From NCBI GenBank assembly GCA_035622175.1, contig DASPVV010000081.1:1-64000 (forward strand): a stretch of 64,000 bases of DNA, in the 5' to 3' direction. Below the pieces are notes generated by a model, which searched no databases, was not told where the DNA came from, and was given only the letters and a program-made list of their open reading frames with translations. The stretch's first letter is position 1. Every line of letters starts with the position of its first letter. Of this stretch, positions 46,341-55,327 are shown in pieces. A program made the position numbers and the translations under genes. The stretch comes from JAFAGX01 sp035622175. Its GTDB lineage: Bacteria > Acidobacteriota > Terriglobia > Terriglobales > Acidobacteriaceae.

Positions 46341-49300
46341 CTACTCCTCGTCCCCCAGGTCGGCTCCCGGGGAGGGATGGGACTCCGGGCGGATCTCGGG
46401 CAGGCCGGCTGCGCGGAGCTCACGGTTCAACCTGGGAAGCTCGCCAGTCTTCAGTTCATTCCACTGTTTCATTACCGTGGCCGTACCTTGTTCAGCAGAG
46501 TTCGCGGCTTCCACTTGCGCGGCCGTGGGAGTCGCATCCGCCATTCCCACCGCGCCGTAGAGCGTGCTGACCGCGGCATTCACCCGGTTGAGGGTCGGGG
46601 TCGATGTGGCCGCGGTTGTCGGCTCACCTTCGCTAAGCGCCTCGAGCTTCTTGCCAAAGGCCGCGATCGAGTCTGCCGTTGCCCCGGTTGCCCTTCCCGA
46701 CAGCGGCTTCAGTTGGTCTTCGATCGAATGCGCCTCGCTCACCGCCTCCGAACTATTCGTCAGCAGCGAAGCCAGCCGCATCTCCAGGTCAAACATCTGC
46801 CGGATTCCGGCCGACGGGGTTGTTACCCGCGGATCCATCTTGACTGCGAGCGGAGCCGTATAAGCGCGTCCATCGACCGTCAGCCGCACGGAGTAGTCGC
46901 CGGGCAAAGCGGTTGGGCCGAGGGGGAGTCGCGGGGTCCTGCGCGGCACGGCGGAGATCGGATACTCGTGATGCCTGGAACTGGGCGGCGGGTAGTGGAG
47001 GTCCCATGTCCAGCGATGCGCGCCGGCAGTGGTCGATAGGGTTTTCGGCATTAGAATCCAGTAAAGGGGAATCAATTGCTTCTCGAGTTCCGCCTGGGTT
47101 TCGGCGGGTTGGTCAGCGCTCGAGTAGCGGCGCACCAGCTTCGCTTCGGAATCGAGAATCTCGATCGTAAGCGGCGAAGAGGCTGCCTGCGAAAGAAAGT
47201 AATCGATCACCGCCCCCTCCGGAGGGTTCTCGGCCATGGGCTCATCCGGCGGAATCGGGGTGTCAGGATTCGTGCTGCGCCGGACGCGGTAGGCAACGCC
47301 AGGTTTGAAGAGCACGGCCTCGGCGTTGGCGCTGGCCGGGGTGATCTGTCGCAGGGGAGTGATATCGTCCAGAATCCAGAACGAGCGCCCGTGGGTGGCA
47401 ACGATCAGGTCGTCGTCCTGAATCCACAAATCGCGCATCGAAGTGTGCGGTAAATTCAGCTGGAGCGACTGCCAAGTGTCGCCGTCGTCAAACGACAACC
47501 ACACGGCATTCTCGGTTCCGGTAAACAGCAACCCCTGGCGAACCGGATCTTCGCGAACCGTATCGGCGGGACCCTCCGCCAGCCCATGAACGATCCGTTG
47601 CCAGCTCTTGCCTCCATCGTGGGTGCGATAGATATAAGGGTGAAGGTCATCGAGGCGGAACCGGCTCACCGAAGCGTAGGCGGTCTGATCATCAAAATGC
47701 GAGGCTTCGATCTGGGTTACCTTGCTCCAGGGAGTCAAGTCCGGAGGGGTGATGTTCGTCCAATTCTGCCCGCCGTCGCGAGTAATCCAAATCAAGCCGT
47801 CGTCGGTTCCCGCCCAAAGCGTGTTCACGTTCTGGAAGGATGGCGCAAGCGAATAAATCACCCCTCGTTGCTTGGCCGCGTCCGGATTCTTCGCGAGCAG
47901 GGAAGTGACGCTCGGGGGAGCTCCCGGGTCCGGCCGGGTGAGATCCGGGCTGATCGCCTGCCATGAATTCCCCCCGTCGGTGGTTTTGAAAAGCACGTTG
48001 GTGGAGTAGTACAGGATGTGGGGATCGATCGGGGAGAAGCGGACCGGCTGGGTGCGATCCGCACGATACTTGCCGCTGCGGACGGGAATCGGAGTAACGT
48101 TTTGGACCTGACCCGTCGACCAGCGATACTTCGAAACCTCACTCCTTCCGCCGCCATAGACAAGATCGGGATCGAGCGGGTCCGGAGCCGCGTAACCGTA
48201 TTCGATCACCCCCACCGGGCGCCAGTCGCGGTTGCTGATGAAACCGTCTTGGCCGCGACTCGAAATACACACCGAACCGCTCTCCTGCTGTCCGCTGCAA
48301 ACTTTGTAGGGAAAGGTCGGAGTGACGGCAACGTGATAGAGTTGCGCGGTGGGCTGGGTGTACCAAGAGCTCCAGGTCGTGCCCCCGTTGACGGTCACAA
48401 TCGCGCCTTGGTCGCTGACGAGCAGGATAATGTTCGGATCGTTCGGATTGATCCAGAGATTCTGATAATCATCTCCGCCGGGCGCGCCGCGAATACCAGT
48501 CCAGCTCTTGCCCCCGTCGGTCGAACGAAAGGTGACGATACTGGCGCTGTAAACAACATCCGGGTTTTTGGGATCGACCCTCAACACCGCCAGATCGCCC
48601 CCACCAATCCGCATCGCCGGTCGGGGATCGTCGGTGGCCCGGTACCAACTCTCTCCTGCATCGTCCGACCGGTACAGGCCGAGTCCGGCGCCGGATCCAT
48701 AATCCCCCTTCTCGGTGGTTCCGACGCTGGCATAAATTCGGCTCGGCTGGCTGGGTGCGAGGGCAAGATTGATCTGCACCAGATTGGCGGGCAACCCGTT
48801 GGTCAGCTGCTTCCAGGTGTCTCCGCCATCCGTCGATTTGAACAAGCCTCCGCCGGTTCCGGCAAAAGCATTGTTGTCCTCCCAGGGGCCTTCCGTCTCC
48901 TCCCAGAGCGCGGCATAGAGCACCTGGGGACGGGAAGGATCCATGGTTACGTCGGATCCTCCGGTGTGCTCGTCCTTGTACAGGACCTTTTGCCAGCTTG
49001 CCCCTCCGTCGAGCGAGCGAAAAATACCCCGCTCCGGGCTCGCACCATAGGGACGGCCGAGCACGGCGGCGAACAGGCGGTTGGGATCTCGCGGGTCAAC
49101 CACCAGGGCGGGAATCTGTTGGCTGTCCGCCAAGCCGAGATGCTTCCAGGTGTTGCCTCCGTCGGTCGACTTGTAGATCCCGTTTCCCACCGACAAATCG
49201 GGACGATGCAAGCCTTCACCGCTGGCCACATAAATGATGTCGGGATCCGAGGGAGCTACGGCGATCGCCCCGATCGATTGTGTCGGTTGCGAGTCAAAGA

Positions 49301-49586
49301 TCGCATTCCAGGTGCGCCCATAGTCATCGCTTTTCCAAACCCCGCCGTTGACAGCACCGAGGTAGAAGACGTTGGGCTTACTGGGCACGCCGGCTGCGGC
49401 CCGGGTTCGACCGCCGCGAAAGGGTCCGATCATCCGCCAATGCAGCTGCTGGTATGTGCTCTCAGGAACTTGCGCGGCGAAACTGAAGCCGACGTCTGCC
49501 ACCCCCACACCCAAACAGGCCACCAGCACAGCGAGACGATAAGCGCGCGTCAAGAGGGAGTCCTCCGGCTGCAAAGAATAAATCAA
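46341..49586 (-). CDS. Secreted BNR/sortilin-like beta-propeller protein (WD40/YVTN-type)
   Basis: 1081 residues. Signal peptide about 12-37. The body holds many BNR/Asp-box-like elements of the S-x-D-x-G-x-x-W type (KSDDYGRTWN, KSTDGGNTWK, RSLDGGASWQ, YRSDDAGESWY, RSTDGGKSWTG, KTTDGGNSWQA, THDGGKSWQR), arranged as in VPS10/sortilin or xyloglucanase-type ten- and seven-bladed propellers. The last 230 residues form a separate, less repetitive C-terminal domain. Similar acidobacterial proteins are annotated as glycosyl hydrolases, but no catalytic acid pair can be pointed to here. It may bind or cleave polysaccharide or bind protein outside the cell. Confidence 0.85.
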   Translation of the reverse strand: MIYSLQPEDSLLTRAYRLAVLVACLGVGVADVGFSFAAQVPESTYQQLHWRMIGPFRGGRTRAAAGVPSKPNVFYLGAVNGGVWKSDDYGRTWNAIFDSQPTQSIGAIAVAPSDPDIIYVASGEGLHRPDLSVGNGIYKSTDGGNTWKHLGLADSQQIPALVVDPRDPNRLFAAVLGRPYGASPERGIFRSLDGGASWQKVLYKDEHTGGSDVTMDPSRPQVLYAALWEETEGPWEDNNAFAGTGGGLFKSTDGGDTWKQLTNGLPANLVQINLALAPSQPSRIYASVGTTEKGDYGSGAGLGLYRSDDAGESWYRATDDPRPAMRIGGGDLAVLRVDPKNPDVVYSASIVTFRSTDGGKSWTGIRGAPGGDDYQNLWINPNDPNIILLVSDQGAIVTVNGGTTWSSWYTQPTAQLYHVAVTPTFPYKVCSGQQESGSVCISSRGQDGFISNRDWRPVGVIEYGYAAPDPLDPDLVYGGGRSEVSKYRWSTGQVQNVTPIPVRSGKYRADRTQPVRFSPIDPHILYYSTNVLFKTTDGGNSWQAISPDLTRPDPGAPPSVTSLLAKNPDAAKQRGVIYSLAPSFQNVNTLWAGTDDGLIWITRDGGQNWTNITPPDLTPWSKVTQIEASHFDDQTAYASVSRFRLDDLHPYIYRTHDGGKSWQRIVHGLAEGPADTVREDPVRQGLLFTGTENAVWLSFDDGDTWQSLQLNLPHTSMRDLWIQDDDLIVATHGRSFWILDDITPLRQITPASANAEAVLFKPGVAYRVRRSTNPDTPIPPDEPMAENPPEGAVIDYFLSQAASSPLTIEILDSEAKLVRRYSSADQPAETQAELEKQLIPLYWILMPKTLSTTAGAHRWTWDLHYPPPSSRHHEYPISAVPRRTPRLPLGPTALPGDYSVRLTVDGRAYTAPLAVKMDPRVTTPSAGIRQMFDLEMRLASLLTNSSEAVSEAHSIEDQLKPLSGRATGATADSIAAFGKKLEALSEGEPTTAATSTPTLNRVNAAVSTLYGAVGMADATPTAAQVEAANSAEQGTATVMKQWNELKTGELPRLNRELRAAGLPEIRPESHPSPGADLGDEE

Positions 49587-49727
49587 ATCCGCGCAAAAAA
49601 CGAATGGGGGTGATTGGGTTCAGCGTGGCTGGCACTGTTCGGCTAGGGGATGGCACACTCGTGCTCTTTACGTCCTCTGCCGGGCAGTTTAGTTTCGTGA
49701 TTGAGCAGTTCTGGGGGAGGGCTGTTC

Positions 49728-49772
49728 AGGCGCCCGGCGACTTAATCGAGTCCTGGGCGCCTTTTAATTTTT
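49728..49772 (+). terminator. Strong intrinsic terminator on the plus strand
   Basis: AGGCGCCC (49728-49735) pairs with GGGCGCCT (49755-49762), with an inner GACT/AGTC stem, and is followed at once by TTTTAATTTTT (49762-49772). This is the best factor-independent terminator in the window. It points along the plus strand although both neighbouring genes are on the minus strand; on the minus strand no T run follows the hairpin. Confidence 0.7.
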
Positions 49773-49811
49773 CCGCCCGCCGAAGCCGTCGAAAGGATCG
49801 AGCCCGGGCGG

Positions 49812-50804
49812 TCAGGGAACAATCACCGCCGCACCATCGATCGCGTCGTTCTTCACGGCCGTGAGCGCCTCGTTCGCCTGCGGCAGCGAGAACACGGTAA
49901 CTTTCGGCTTCAACCCGATTTTCGCCGCCACCTCGAGGAAATCCCGGGCATCGGCTCTGGTCATGTTGGCTACGCTGCGCAGCTGACGTTCCCCCCACAG
50001 CAGACGGTCATAATCGAATTGCGGGATGCGGTCGAGATGGATGGCGTTAATGGCAACCACCCCGCCTTTTCGCAGGCTGGCGAGCGCCGCGACCACCACG
50101 TCTCCGCTGGGCGCAAAGGTAATGGCGCGATCGAGCTCAACCGGCGGTTGCTCGTGCTCGTTGCCCACCCAGTCCGCTCCCAGGGAGGCAGCCAGCCGGC
50201 GATGGGACTCTCCCCGGCTGGAAACATAGACGGCGCATTTCCAGGATTTCAAAACTTCAATCGCCAGGTGCGCCGATGCACCGAAACCAAACAATCCCAC
50301 GCGCTCGCCCCGGCCGACCTCGGCTACTCGCAGGCTGCGGAATCCGATGATGCCAGCACAGAGGAGGGGAGCGGCATGCAGATCGTCGAGCGACTCGGGT
50401 AAAGGAAAGACAAAATCGGCGCGCGCCAAGGCGCGCTCCGCGTATCCCCCCTGGACGGTATAGCCGGTAAAAGTCGGAGAATCGCACAGATTCTCGAAAC
50501 CCTGTTGACAGTACCAGCAGGTGCCATCGACGCCGCCCATCCAGCAAACACCCACACGCATACCGAGCGGCAGATCCGGCCGCCCACCCCCTATGATTTC
50601 TGCCACGATCTGGTGGCCGGGAATGAGGTTTTCTCGCCGCCGCGGCAACTCCCCCTCGACGATGTGCAAGTCGGTTCGGCAGACTCCGCAGGCGCGCACC
50701 CGCAACACGACATGTCCCGGAGTCAGATCCGGCGGCGGGACTTCCTCGATGCGCAGCGGATGCGTGGAGATTTCGCCGGGGGAGACGAGGGAGGCTGCTT
50801 TCAT
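49812..50804 (-). CDS. Zinc-dependent alcohol dehydrogenase, CAD2-like
   Basis: 330 residues from ATG 50804; a longer frame to 50918 adds a basic leader without family features. The MDR fold is clear: catalytic zinc Cys42 (CGVCRTDLH) and His64 in PGHQIV, the subfamily segments FTGYTVQGGYAERAL and APLLCAGIIGFRSL, and the NAD(P) loop GLFGFGASAHLA. GHQ instead of GHE and this set of motifs place it in the CAD2-like group. In the structural-zinc lobe the usual four Cys are reduced to three (C96, C99, C107), with Asp93 at the first position. It should oxidise or reduce alcohol/aldehyde pairs with NAD(P); the substrate is unknown. Confidence 0.88.
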   Translation of the reverse strand: MKAASLVSPGEISTHPLRIEEVPPPDLTPGHVVLRVRACGVCRTDLHIVEGELPRRRENLIPGHQIVAEIIGGGRPDLPLGMRVGVCWMGGVDGTCWYCQQGFENLCDSPTFTGYTVQGGYAERALARADFVFPLPESLDDLHAAPLLCAGIIGFRSLRVAEVGRGERVGLFGFGASAHLAIEVLKSWKCAVYVSSRGESHRRLAASLGADWVGNEHEQPPVELDRAITFAPSGDVVVAALASLRKGGVVAINAIHLDRIPQFDYDRLLWGERQLRSVANMTRADARDFLEVAAKIGLKPKVTVFSLPQANEALTAVKNDAIDGAAVIVP

Positions 50805-50946
50805 ACCAACCGTCCGAGAAATCGAGCGCGAGTATTCTAGCAATCGGGCTCTGCGGGCACTGCCGCTCCGCATCGGCTCCGGCTCGCGGCCGGCGCCCGC
50901 GGTCAACCGTCCAAGCAAATTTCGCTCCTGACCGGTCCTTGCCCAA

Positions 50947-52515
50947 CTAGTGACCCGCGCCGACGGCGCCTCTGCCCACGCTTCTCTTCAGGAGAAGCGC
51001 GACCGGGATGCATGCCAGGCATACCAACGCCAGGTAGCGAAAATCATCCACATACGACCAAAGCCTCGCTTGTTGATTGAGCGTCCCCTCGATCAAGCCA
51101 TAAGCCCGGCTGACAGCGAGCGACGCCGAGGCTCCTTGCGCCTGGAAAAGCTGCTCGAGGGCGTGCAGCTCGCCCACCAGGGTCACGCTGGCGGGAGTGA
51201 TCGAATGCACCAACTCGGTGCGGTGCAACTGCTGGCGGCGGGCGATCAGAGTGTTGACGACAGCGATCCCGATGCTACCCCCAATATTCCGCAACAGGTT
51301 GTACAGGCCGCTGGCATTGCCGATTTCCTCGTTCTTGAGGCCGGCCATGGTGGTGGTGGAGAGGGGCACGAACACGCAGCCCGAACCGAACCCGCTCAGG
51401 ATAATGGCCCCGATGAAGCTCCACTGAGAAATCTCGAGAGTCGCCTGCCCAAACCGCAGGCTGCTCACGGCGAACAACAAGAACCCACTCACGATCAGCC
51501 ATCGGTTGTCGACCTTCGCGGTCAGGATGCCGATGATCGGCATGGCCAGAATGGCTCCGATTCCGCGCGGGCTCACCGCCCAGCCGGCAGAGAAGGCCGT
51601 GTAACCCAGCAATTCCTGGTAGAAGAGCGGCAACAGGGTGACCAGGCCGTAAAGCGCCGCGCCAAACAAGCCAATGAGCAAGCATCCCAAAGTGAAATTA
51701 CGGTGCCGAAAAACCCGCAGATTGACGAGTGGTCGATCGAGGCGAAATTGGCGAATCAAGAAGGCCACCAGACACAGCACAAGAATCACGCTCGCCCAGC
51801 GAATCCAGGTGGCACCGAACCAATCATCTTCCTGACCTTTATCGAGGATCACTTGCAGGCATCCCAGCCAAATGGCCAGCAGCCCCAGCCCGATTCCGTC
51901 AAATCTTCCCGGCTTCGCCTCTCTGATGTAAGGCGGATCCTCCACATAGCGGAGAATCATGAACACGGCGAAGATGCCGACGGGGATGTTAATGTAGAAC
52001 GCCCAGCGCCAAGAGTAGGTATCGGTGAGCCAACCTCCGAGCGTGGGGCCGAGTACGGGGGCAACCACCACGCCCAGGGCAAAGACGGCCATCGCCAGAC
52101 CACGCTTGTCGGCGGGAAAGCTTTCGAGCAGGATCGACTGGGATAAGGGCTGCAGGGCGCCGCCGCCAGCGCCCTGGGCGGCGCGGGCGATGAGAATCAT
52201 GGCCAGGCTCGGGGCTGCGCCACAGAGGAAGGATGAAGCCGTGAAGATGGCAATGCAGGTGATCAGAAACCGCTTGCGGCCGAAGCGGAGGGAGAACCAA
52301 CTACTGGCGGGAAGGACTACGGCGTTGGCCACCAGGTAACTGGTAAGCACCCAGGTTGCTTCGTCGTTGGAGGCGGAAAGACTCCCGGCAATGTAGGGCA
52401 AGGCAACCGCCGCAATCGAGGTATCGAGCACCTCCATGAACGTGGCCAGCATGACCGAGACCGCAATGAACCAAGGGTTGATCGGCGGTCGCGTGGGTGC
52501 CTCCGCAGCAGCCAT
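50947..52515 (-). CDS. DHA2-family MFS multidrug exporter (EmrB/QacA-type)
   Basis: 522 residues from ATG 52515 (MAAAEAPTRPP); the frame extends to 52623 without support. About fourteen transmembrane segments are visible. The DHA2 motifs include LDTSIAAVALPYIAGSL in TM1, the motif-A loop FGRKRFL and motif C (GVVVAPVLGPTLGGW) in TM5. Such transporters exchange protons for drugs or metabolites across the inner membrane, usually with an EmrA-type adaptor; none is adjacent. It is divergent from the gamma-glutamyltransferase gene, with about 70 bases between starts. Confidence 0.9.
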   Translation of the reverse strand: MAAAEAPTRPPINPWFIAVSVMLATFMEVLDTSIAAVALPYIAGSLSASNDEATWVLTSYLVANAVVLPASSWFSLRFGRKRFLITCIAIFTASSFLCGAAPSLAMILIARAAQGAGGGALQPLSQSILLESFPADKRGLAMAVFALGVVVAPVLGPTLGGWLTDTYSWRWAFYINIPVGIFAVFMILRYVEDPPYIREAKPGRFDGIGLGLLAIWLGCLQVILDKGQEDDWFGATWIRWASVILVLCLVAFLIRQFRLDRPLVNLRVFRHRNFTLGCLLIGLFGAALYGLVTLLPLFYQELLGYTAFSAGWAVSPRGIGAILAMPIIGILTAKVDNRWLIVSGFLLFAVSSLRFGQATLEISQWSFIGAIILSGFGSGCVFVPLSTTTMAGLKNEEIGNASGLYNLLRNIGGSIGIAVVNTLIARRQQLHRTELVHSITPASVTLVGELHALEQLFQAQGASASLAVSRAYGLIEGTLNQQARLWSYVDDFRYLALVCLACIPVALLLKRSVGRGAVGAGH

Positions 52516-52588
52516 GGGGATTCGTTTCCCGTGCCGGGAACCCCTCAGAGATGCTGCCAGGCAGGAGAAGGTTGCAGCAAGTTCCGCG

Positions 52589-54331
52589 ATGGCCGAAGCA
52601 GCAAGGCCTTGCCGCCTTGACACTCAGCTCGCGGCCAACGAGAATTCGAGTGCCGCGAGGTTGCCGGTGCGTGCTTGCCTTCTCTGGCTCGTCGTCTTGC
52701 TGTTCTACTGCTCAGCCTTTCCCGACAGCCGCTCGCAGGCCAGGTCCATGGTGATCTCGCGCTACGGCATCGTGGCCACCAGCCATACGCTGGCTTCCCT
52801 TGCCGGCGCCGACATTTTGCGTCGTGGCGGATCGGCCGTCGATGCGGCGATTGCCGCCAATGCCGTGCTGGCTGTTACCGAGCCCATGATGTGCGGCTTG
52901 GGCGGGGATCTGTTCGCCATCGATTGGGAGGCGGAGAGCGGAAAGTTGTATGCCATCAATGCGAGCGGTTGGGCTCCGCGCGGACTCACCCTCGAGCACC
53001 TCAAAGACAAAGGGGCGAACTCCATGCCTCTGTCCGGGGTGGATACGGTGACCGTACCTGGCGCCGTGGCCGGGTGGGGCGCCTTGCACGAGCGTTTCGG
53101 CCGGTTGGCTTGGAAAGATCTGTTTCTTCCGGCAATTTTCTATGCCGAGGAAGGCTATCCCGTTCCCGAGATCATTCACGGCTATTGGCAGAGCTCGGTG
53201 GACTGGATCTCCCCTGATCGAGAGAGTCGGCGTGTGTTTTTACCCGATGGCCAAGCTCCGGCCGTGGGCGCAGTCTTCCGCAATCCCGATCTGGCCAAAG
53301 CCCTGCGCAGGGTGGCTGACGAGGGGCCCCAGGCCGTCTACCGAGGCGAAATTGCGCGCGCCATCCTGGCCACTTCGCAAGCGTTCGGCGGCACCATGGC
53401 TGCCGATGACTTGGCCGAATTCTCCCCGGAATGGGTCACTCCGGTCTCCACCACCTATCGCGGCTGGACGATCTATGAACTTCCTCCGAACGGGCAGGGC
53501 ATGGCTGCGCTTGAAATGCTCAATCTCATGGAGACTTCCCGAGCTTCGCCCGAGGGGCCGTTAAGCGCCCCCGAACTGCACAAGAAAATCGAAGCCATGA
53601 AGCTGGCTTACGCCGATCTTTATCGCTACAACGCCGATCCTCGCTTTCACCCCGTCCCGCTCGAAGGATTGTTGTCGAAAGCCTATGCCGCCGAACGCGC
53701 CAAATCGATCAACCCCTTGGCGGCCAATTGCGACGTCGCCCCGGGCAGGCCACAGGGGAGCGACACGACCTATCTCTCGGTGGTGGACCGCCAGGGCAAC
53801 ATCGTTTCCCTGATTCAGAGCAATTACGAGGCATTCGGCTCCTGGATTACCGTGCGCGGCATGGGATTCGTCCTGCAAAACCGAGGCGCGCTGTTCTCGC
53901 TCGATCCCTCCTCCCCCAATGTGGTTGCTTCGCGGAAGCGTCCGTTTCACACCATCATTCCGGCGTTCATGGAACATGGCGACGCGCGCATTGGCTTTGG
54001 CATTATGGGTGGAGCCAACCAGCCGGTGGCCCACGCACAATTTGTCTCGAACCTGGTCGATTACGGCATGAACCTTCAGGCTGCCCTGGAGAATCCACGC
54101 TTTACCGTCAGCGGGAAGCGGGGCTGCACGATCGTGATCGAATCCCGAGTGAAAGCGGATGTGATCGAAAAGCTTTCTTCGATGGGACACCGGTTCGAAG
54201 TCGAAGGGGAGTATTCGACCGCCATGGGCCGTGGCCAGGCGGTGATGCACGATCGAAAGACCAAGATGAACTACGGAGCTTCGGATCCTCGCGCCGACGG
54301 CTCGGCTGAGCCCGAGCCACCTCCCCTCTGA
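52589..54331 (+). CDS. Gamma-glutamyltransferase (Ntn hydrolase)
   Basis: 580 residues when started at ATG 52589; a longer frame from 52436 overlaps the divergent exporter gene and is unlikely. A hydrophobic segment at about 28-46 (LLWLVVLLFYCSAF) serves as signal or anchor. The N-terminal motifs ILRRGGSAVDAAIAANAVLAV and MCGLGGDLF identify the family. Autocleavage would occur before Thr393 in DTTYLSVVD, giving the nucleophile of the small subunit. The GSxxxP-type loop is weakly conserved. It hydrolyses or transfers gamma-glutamyl groups from glutathione or related thiols in the periplasm, or may act on cephalosporin-like or other gamma-amides. Confidence 0.9.
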   Translation: MAEAARPCRLDTQLAANENSSAARLPVRACLLWLVVLLFYCSAFPDSRSQARSMVISRYGIVATSHTLASLAGADILRRGGSAVDAAIAANAVLAVTEPMMCGLGGDLFAIDWEAESGKLYAINASGWAPRGLTLEHLKDKGANSMPLSGVDTVTVPGAVAGWGALHERFGRLAWKDLFLPAIFYAEEGYPVPEIIHGYWQSSVDWISPDRESRRVFLPDGQAPAVGAVFRNPDLAKALRRVADEGPQAVYRGEIARAILATSQAFGGTMAADDLAEFSPEWVTPVSTTYRGWTIYELPPNGQGMAALEMLNLMETSRASPEGPLSAPELHKKIEAMKLAYADLYRYNADPRFHPVPLEGLLSKAYAAERAKSINPLAANCDVAPGRPQGSDTTYLSVVDRQGNIVSLIQSNYEAFGSWITVRGMGFVLQNRGALFSLDPSSPNVVASRKRPFHTIIPAFMEHGDARIGFGIMGGANQPVAHAQFVSNLVDYGMNLQAALENPRFTVSGKRGCTIVIESRVKADVIEKLSSMGHRFEVEGEYSTAMGRGQAVMHDRKTKMNYGASDPRADGSAEPEPPPL

Positions 54332-54359
54332 GCAGGGGCGGGCGCGAGGTGCTCTCGAG

Positions 54360-55274
54360 TTAGGGCGCGGGGACGGCGGCCAGGCTGTCGGAGGATACCT
54401 CGATCTCGCGCTCCGTCGAATGCCGCAGATAGAAGGCCACGGCGAGAGCTCGCTGCCAGAAACGCGAGCCGAGCAGCAGCACCAGGGTGGCCTGGCTCAC
54501 CAGGAATGCTCCGAGCACGCTGTCTGGCGGCACCAAAGCGCGCCAAAGGGAGATCCCCGCCAGCAAGATGAAAGTCGCTACCATGGCGGCGAGCAGGTAG
54601 CTTCCGAGCAGACGAAAAAAGTTCCGGCAGGTAACCCGAAACCCCCAGCGGATGGACTTGCGAATGGCGGGTTGGTCCCGCAACACCGCATCCGTTTGCG
54701 CCAGGTCGAACCAAATGCGCAGGGCGGTCAACAGCACAAAGCCCAACCCCAGGTTCCCCCCGGCGACGAGCAAGGGCAGGCGGTCGTCATTCGAGGACGC
54801 GTCCACCGAGTTCGCCAGAGCGCCTTCGACGGCGAACAGTAGGCCCATGATCATGCCCGCTAGGAGGACGAAAATCACAAACAGGCGCAGCAATCGCCAA
54901 ACATTGCGGCCGCAGGCGCGAAAGAACTCCTCGCGCGGAATGCGATGATCGGAGGCAAAGCCGAGCAAGACTCCGGGCATGAACAGAAGACTGGCCAGAA
55001 AGAACAGAAGCGCAAACGTCACGCCCGCCCCGGAGGCGCTCCTTACCGGGCCAAATTCAGGACGAGCGATCAGCTCGATGAGGACGCCGAGGTCCAAGCC
55101 ATGCAGCAAGCGGTCGGCGTACAGGCTATGGTCCAGGATGCCGTGGACACTCCCGCTGAAGGGACCCGCACTCAACCTGGCAAATACCACATTCAGCAAG
55201 TAGAACCAGACGATATATCGCTTGCCACGACGCAGCATGTCGGTGCTCGCCAAAATGAAGCCGGCTTTCTGCAA
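54360..55274 (-). CDS. Multi-pass membrane protein of unknown function
   Basis: 304 residues from TTG 55274, chosen because GGGAGG lies about 7 bases upstream and the sequence QKAGFILASTDMLRRGKRYIVWFYLLN begins sensibly there; the frame extends to 55382 inside the gap and the next gene's end. Six or so hydrophobic segments are seen (for example LLRLFVIFVLLAGMIMGLLF and LLGSYLLAAMVATFILLAG). No catalytic or transport motif is recognised. Its upstream neighbour on the same strand is the M1 peptidase gene, 53 bases away, so the two may be co-transcribed. Confidence 0.65.
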   Translation of the reverse strand: MQKAGFILASTDMLRRGKRYIVWFYLLNVVFARLSAGPFSGSVHGILDHSLYADRLLHGLDLGVLIELIARPEFGPVRSASGAGVTFALLFFLASLLFMPGVLLGFASDHRIPREEFFRACGRNVWRLLRLFVIFVLLAGMIMGLLFAVEGALANSVDASSNDDRLPLLVAGGNLGLGFVLLTALRIWFDLAQTDAVLRDQPAIRKSIRWGFRVTCRNFFRLLGSYLLAAMVATFILLAGISLWRALVPPDSVLGAFLVSQATLVLLLGSRFWQRALAVAFYLRHSTEREIEVSSDSLAAVPAP

Positions 55275-55327
55275 CGTTCGTCCTCCCGCTACAAGTTTTG
55301 ACCAAATCGCTTGGGGCCCCGATCTCC

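Noticed and set aside
49633..49660. Two TGGCAC-N5-(G)GCT elements resembling sigma-54 promoters upstream of the plus-strand terminator
   Set aside because: The spacing between the GG and GC elements is one base short of the required ten in both cases, which normally abolishes activity.
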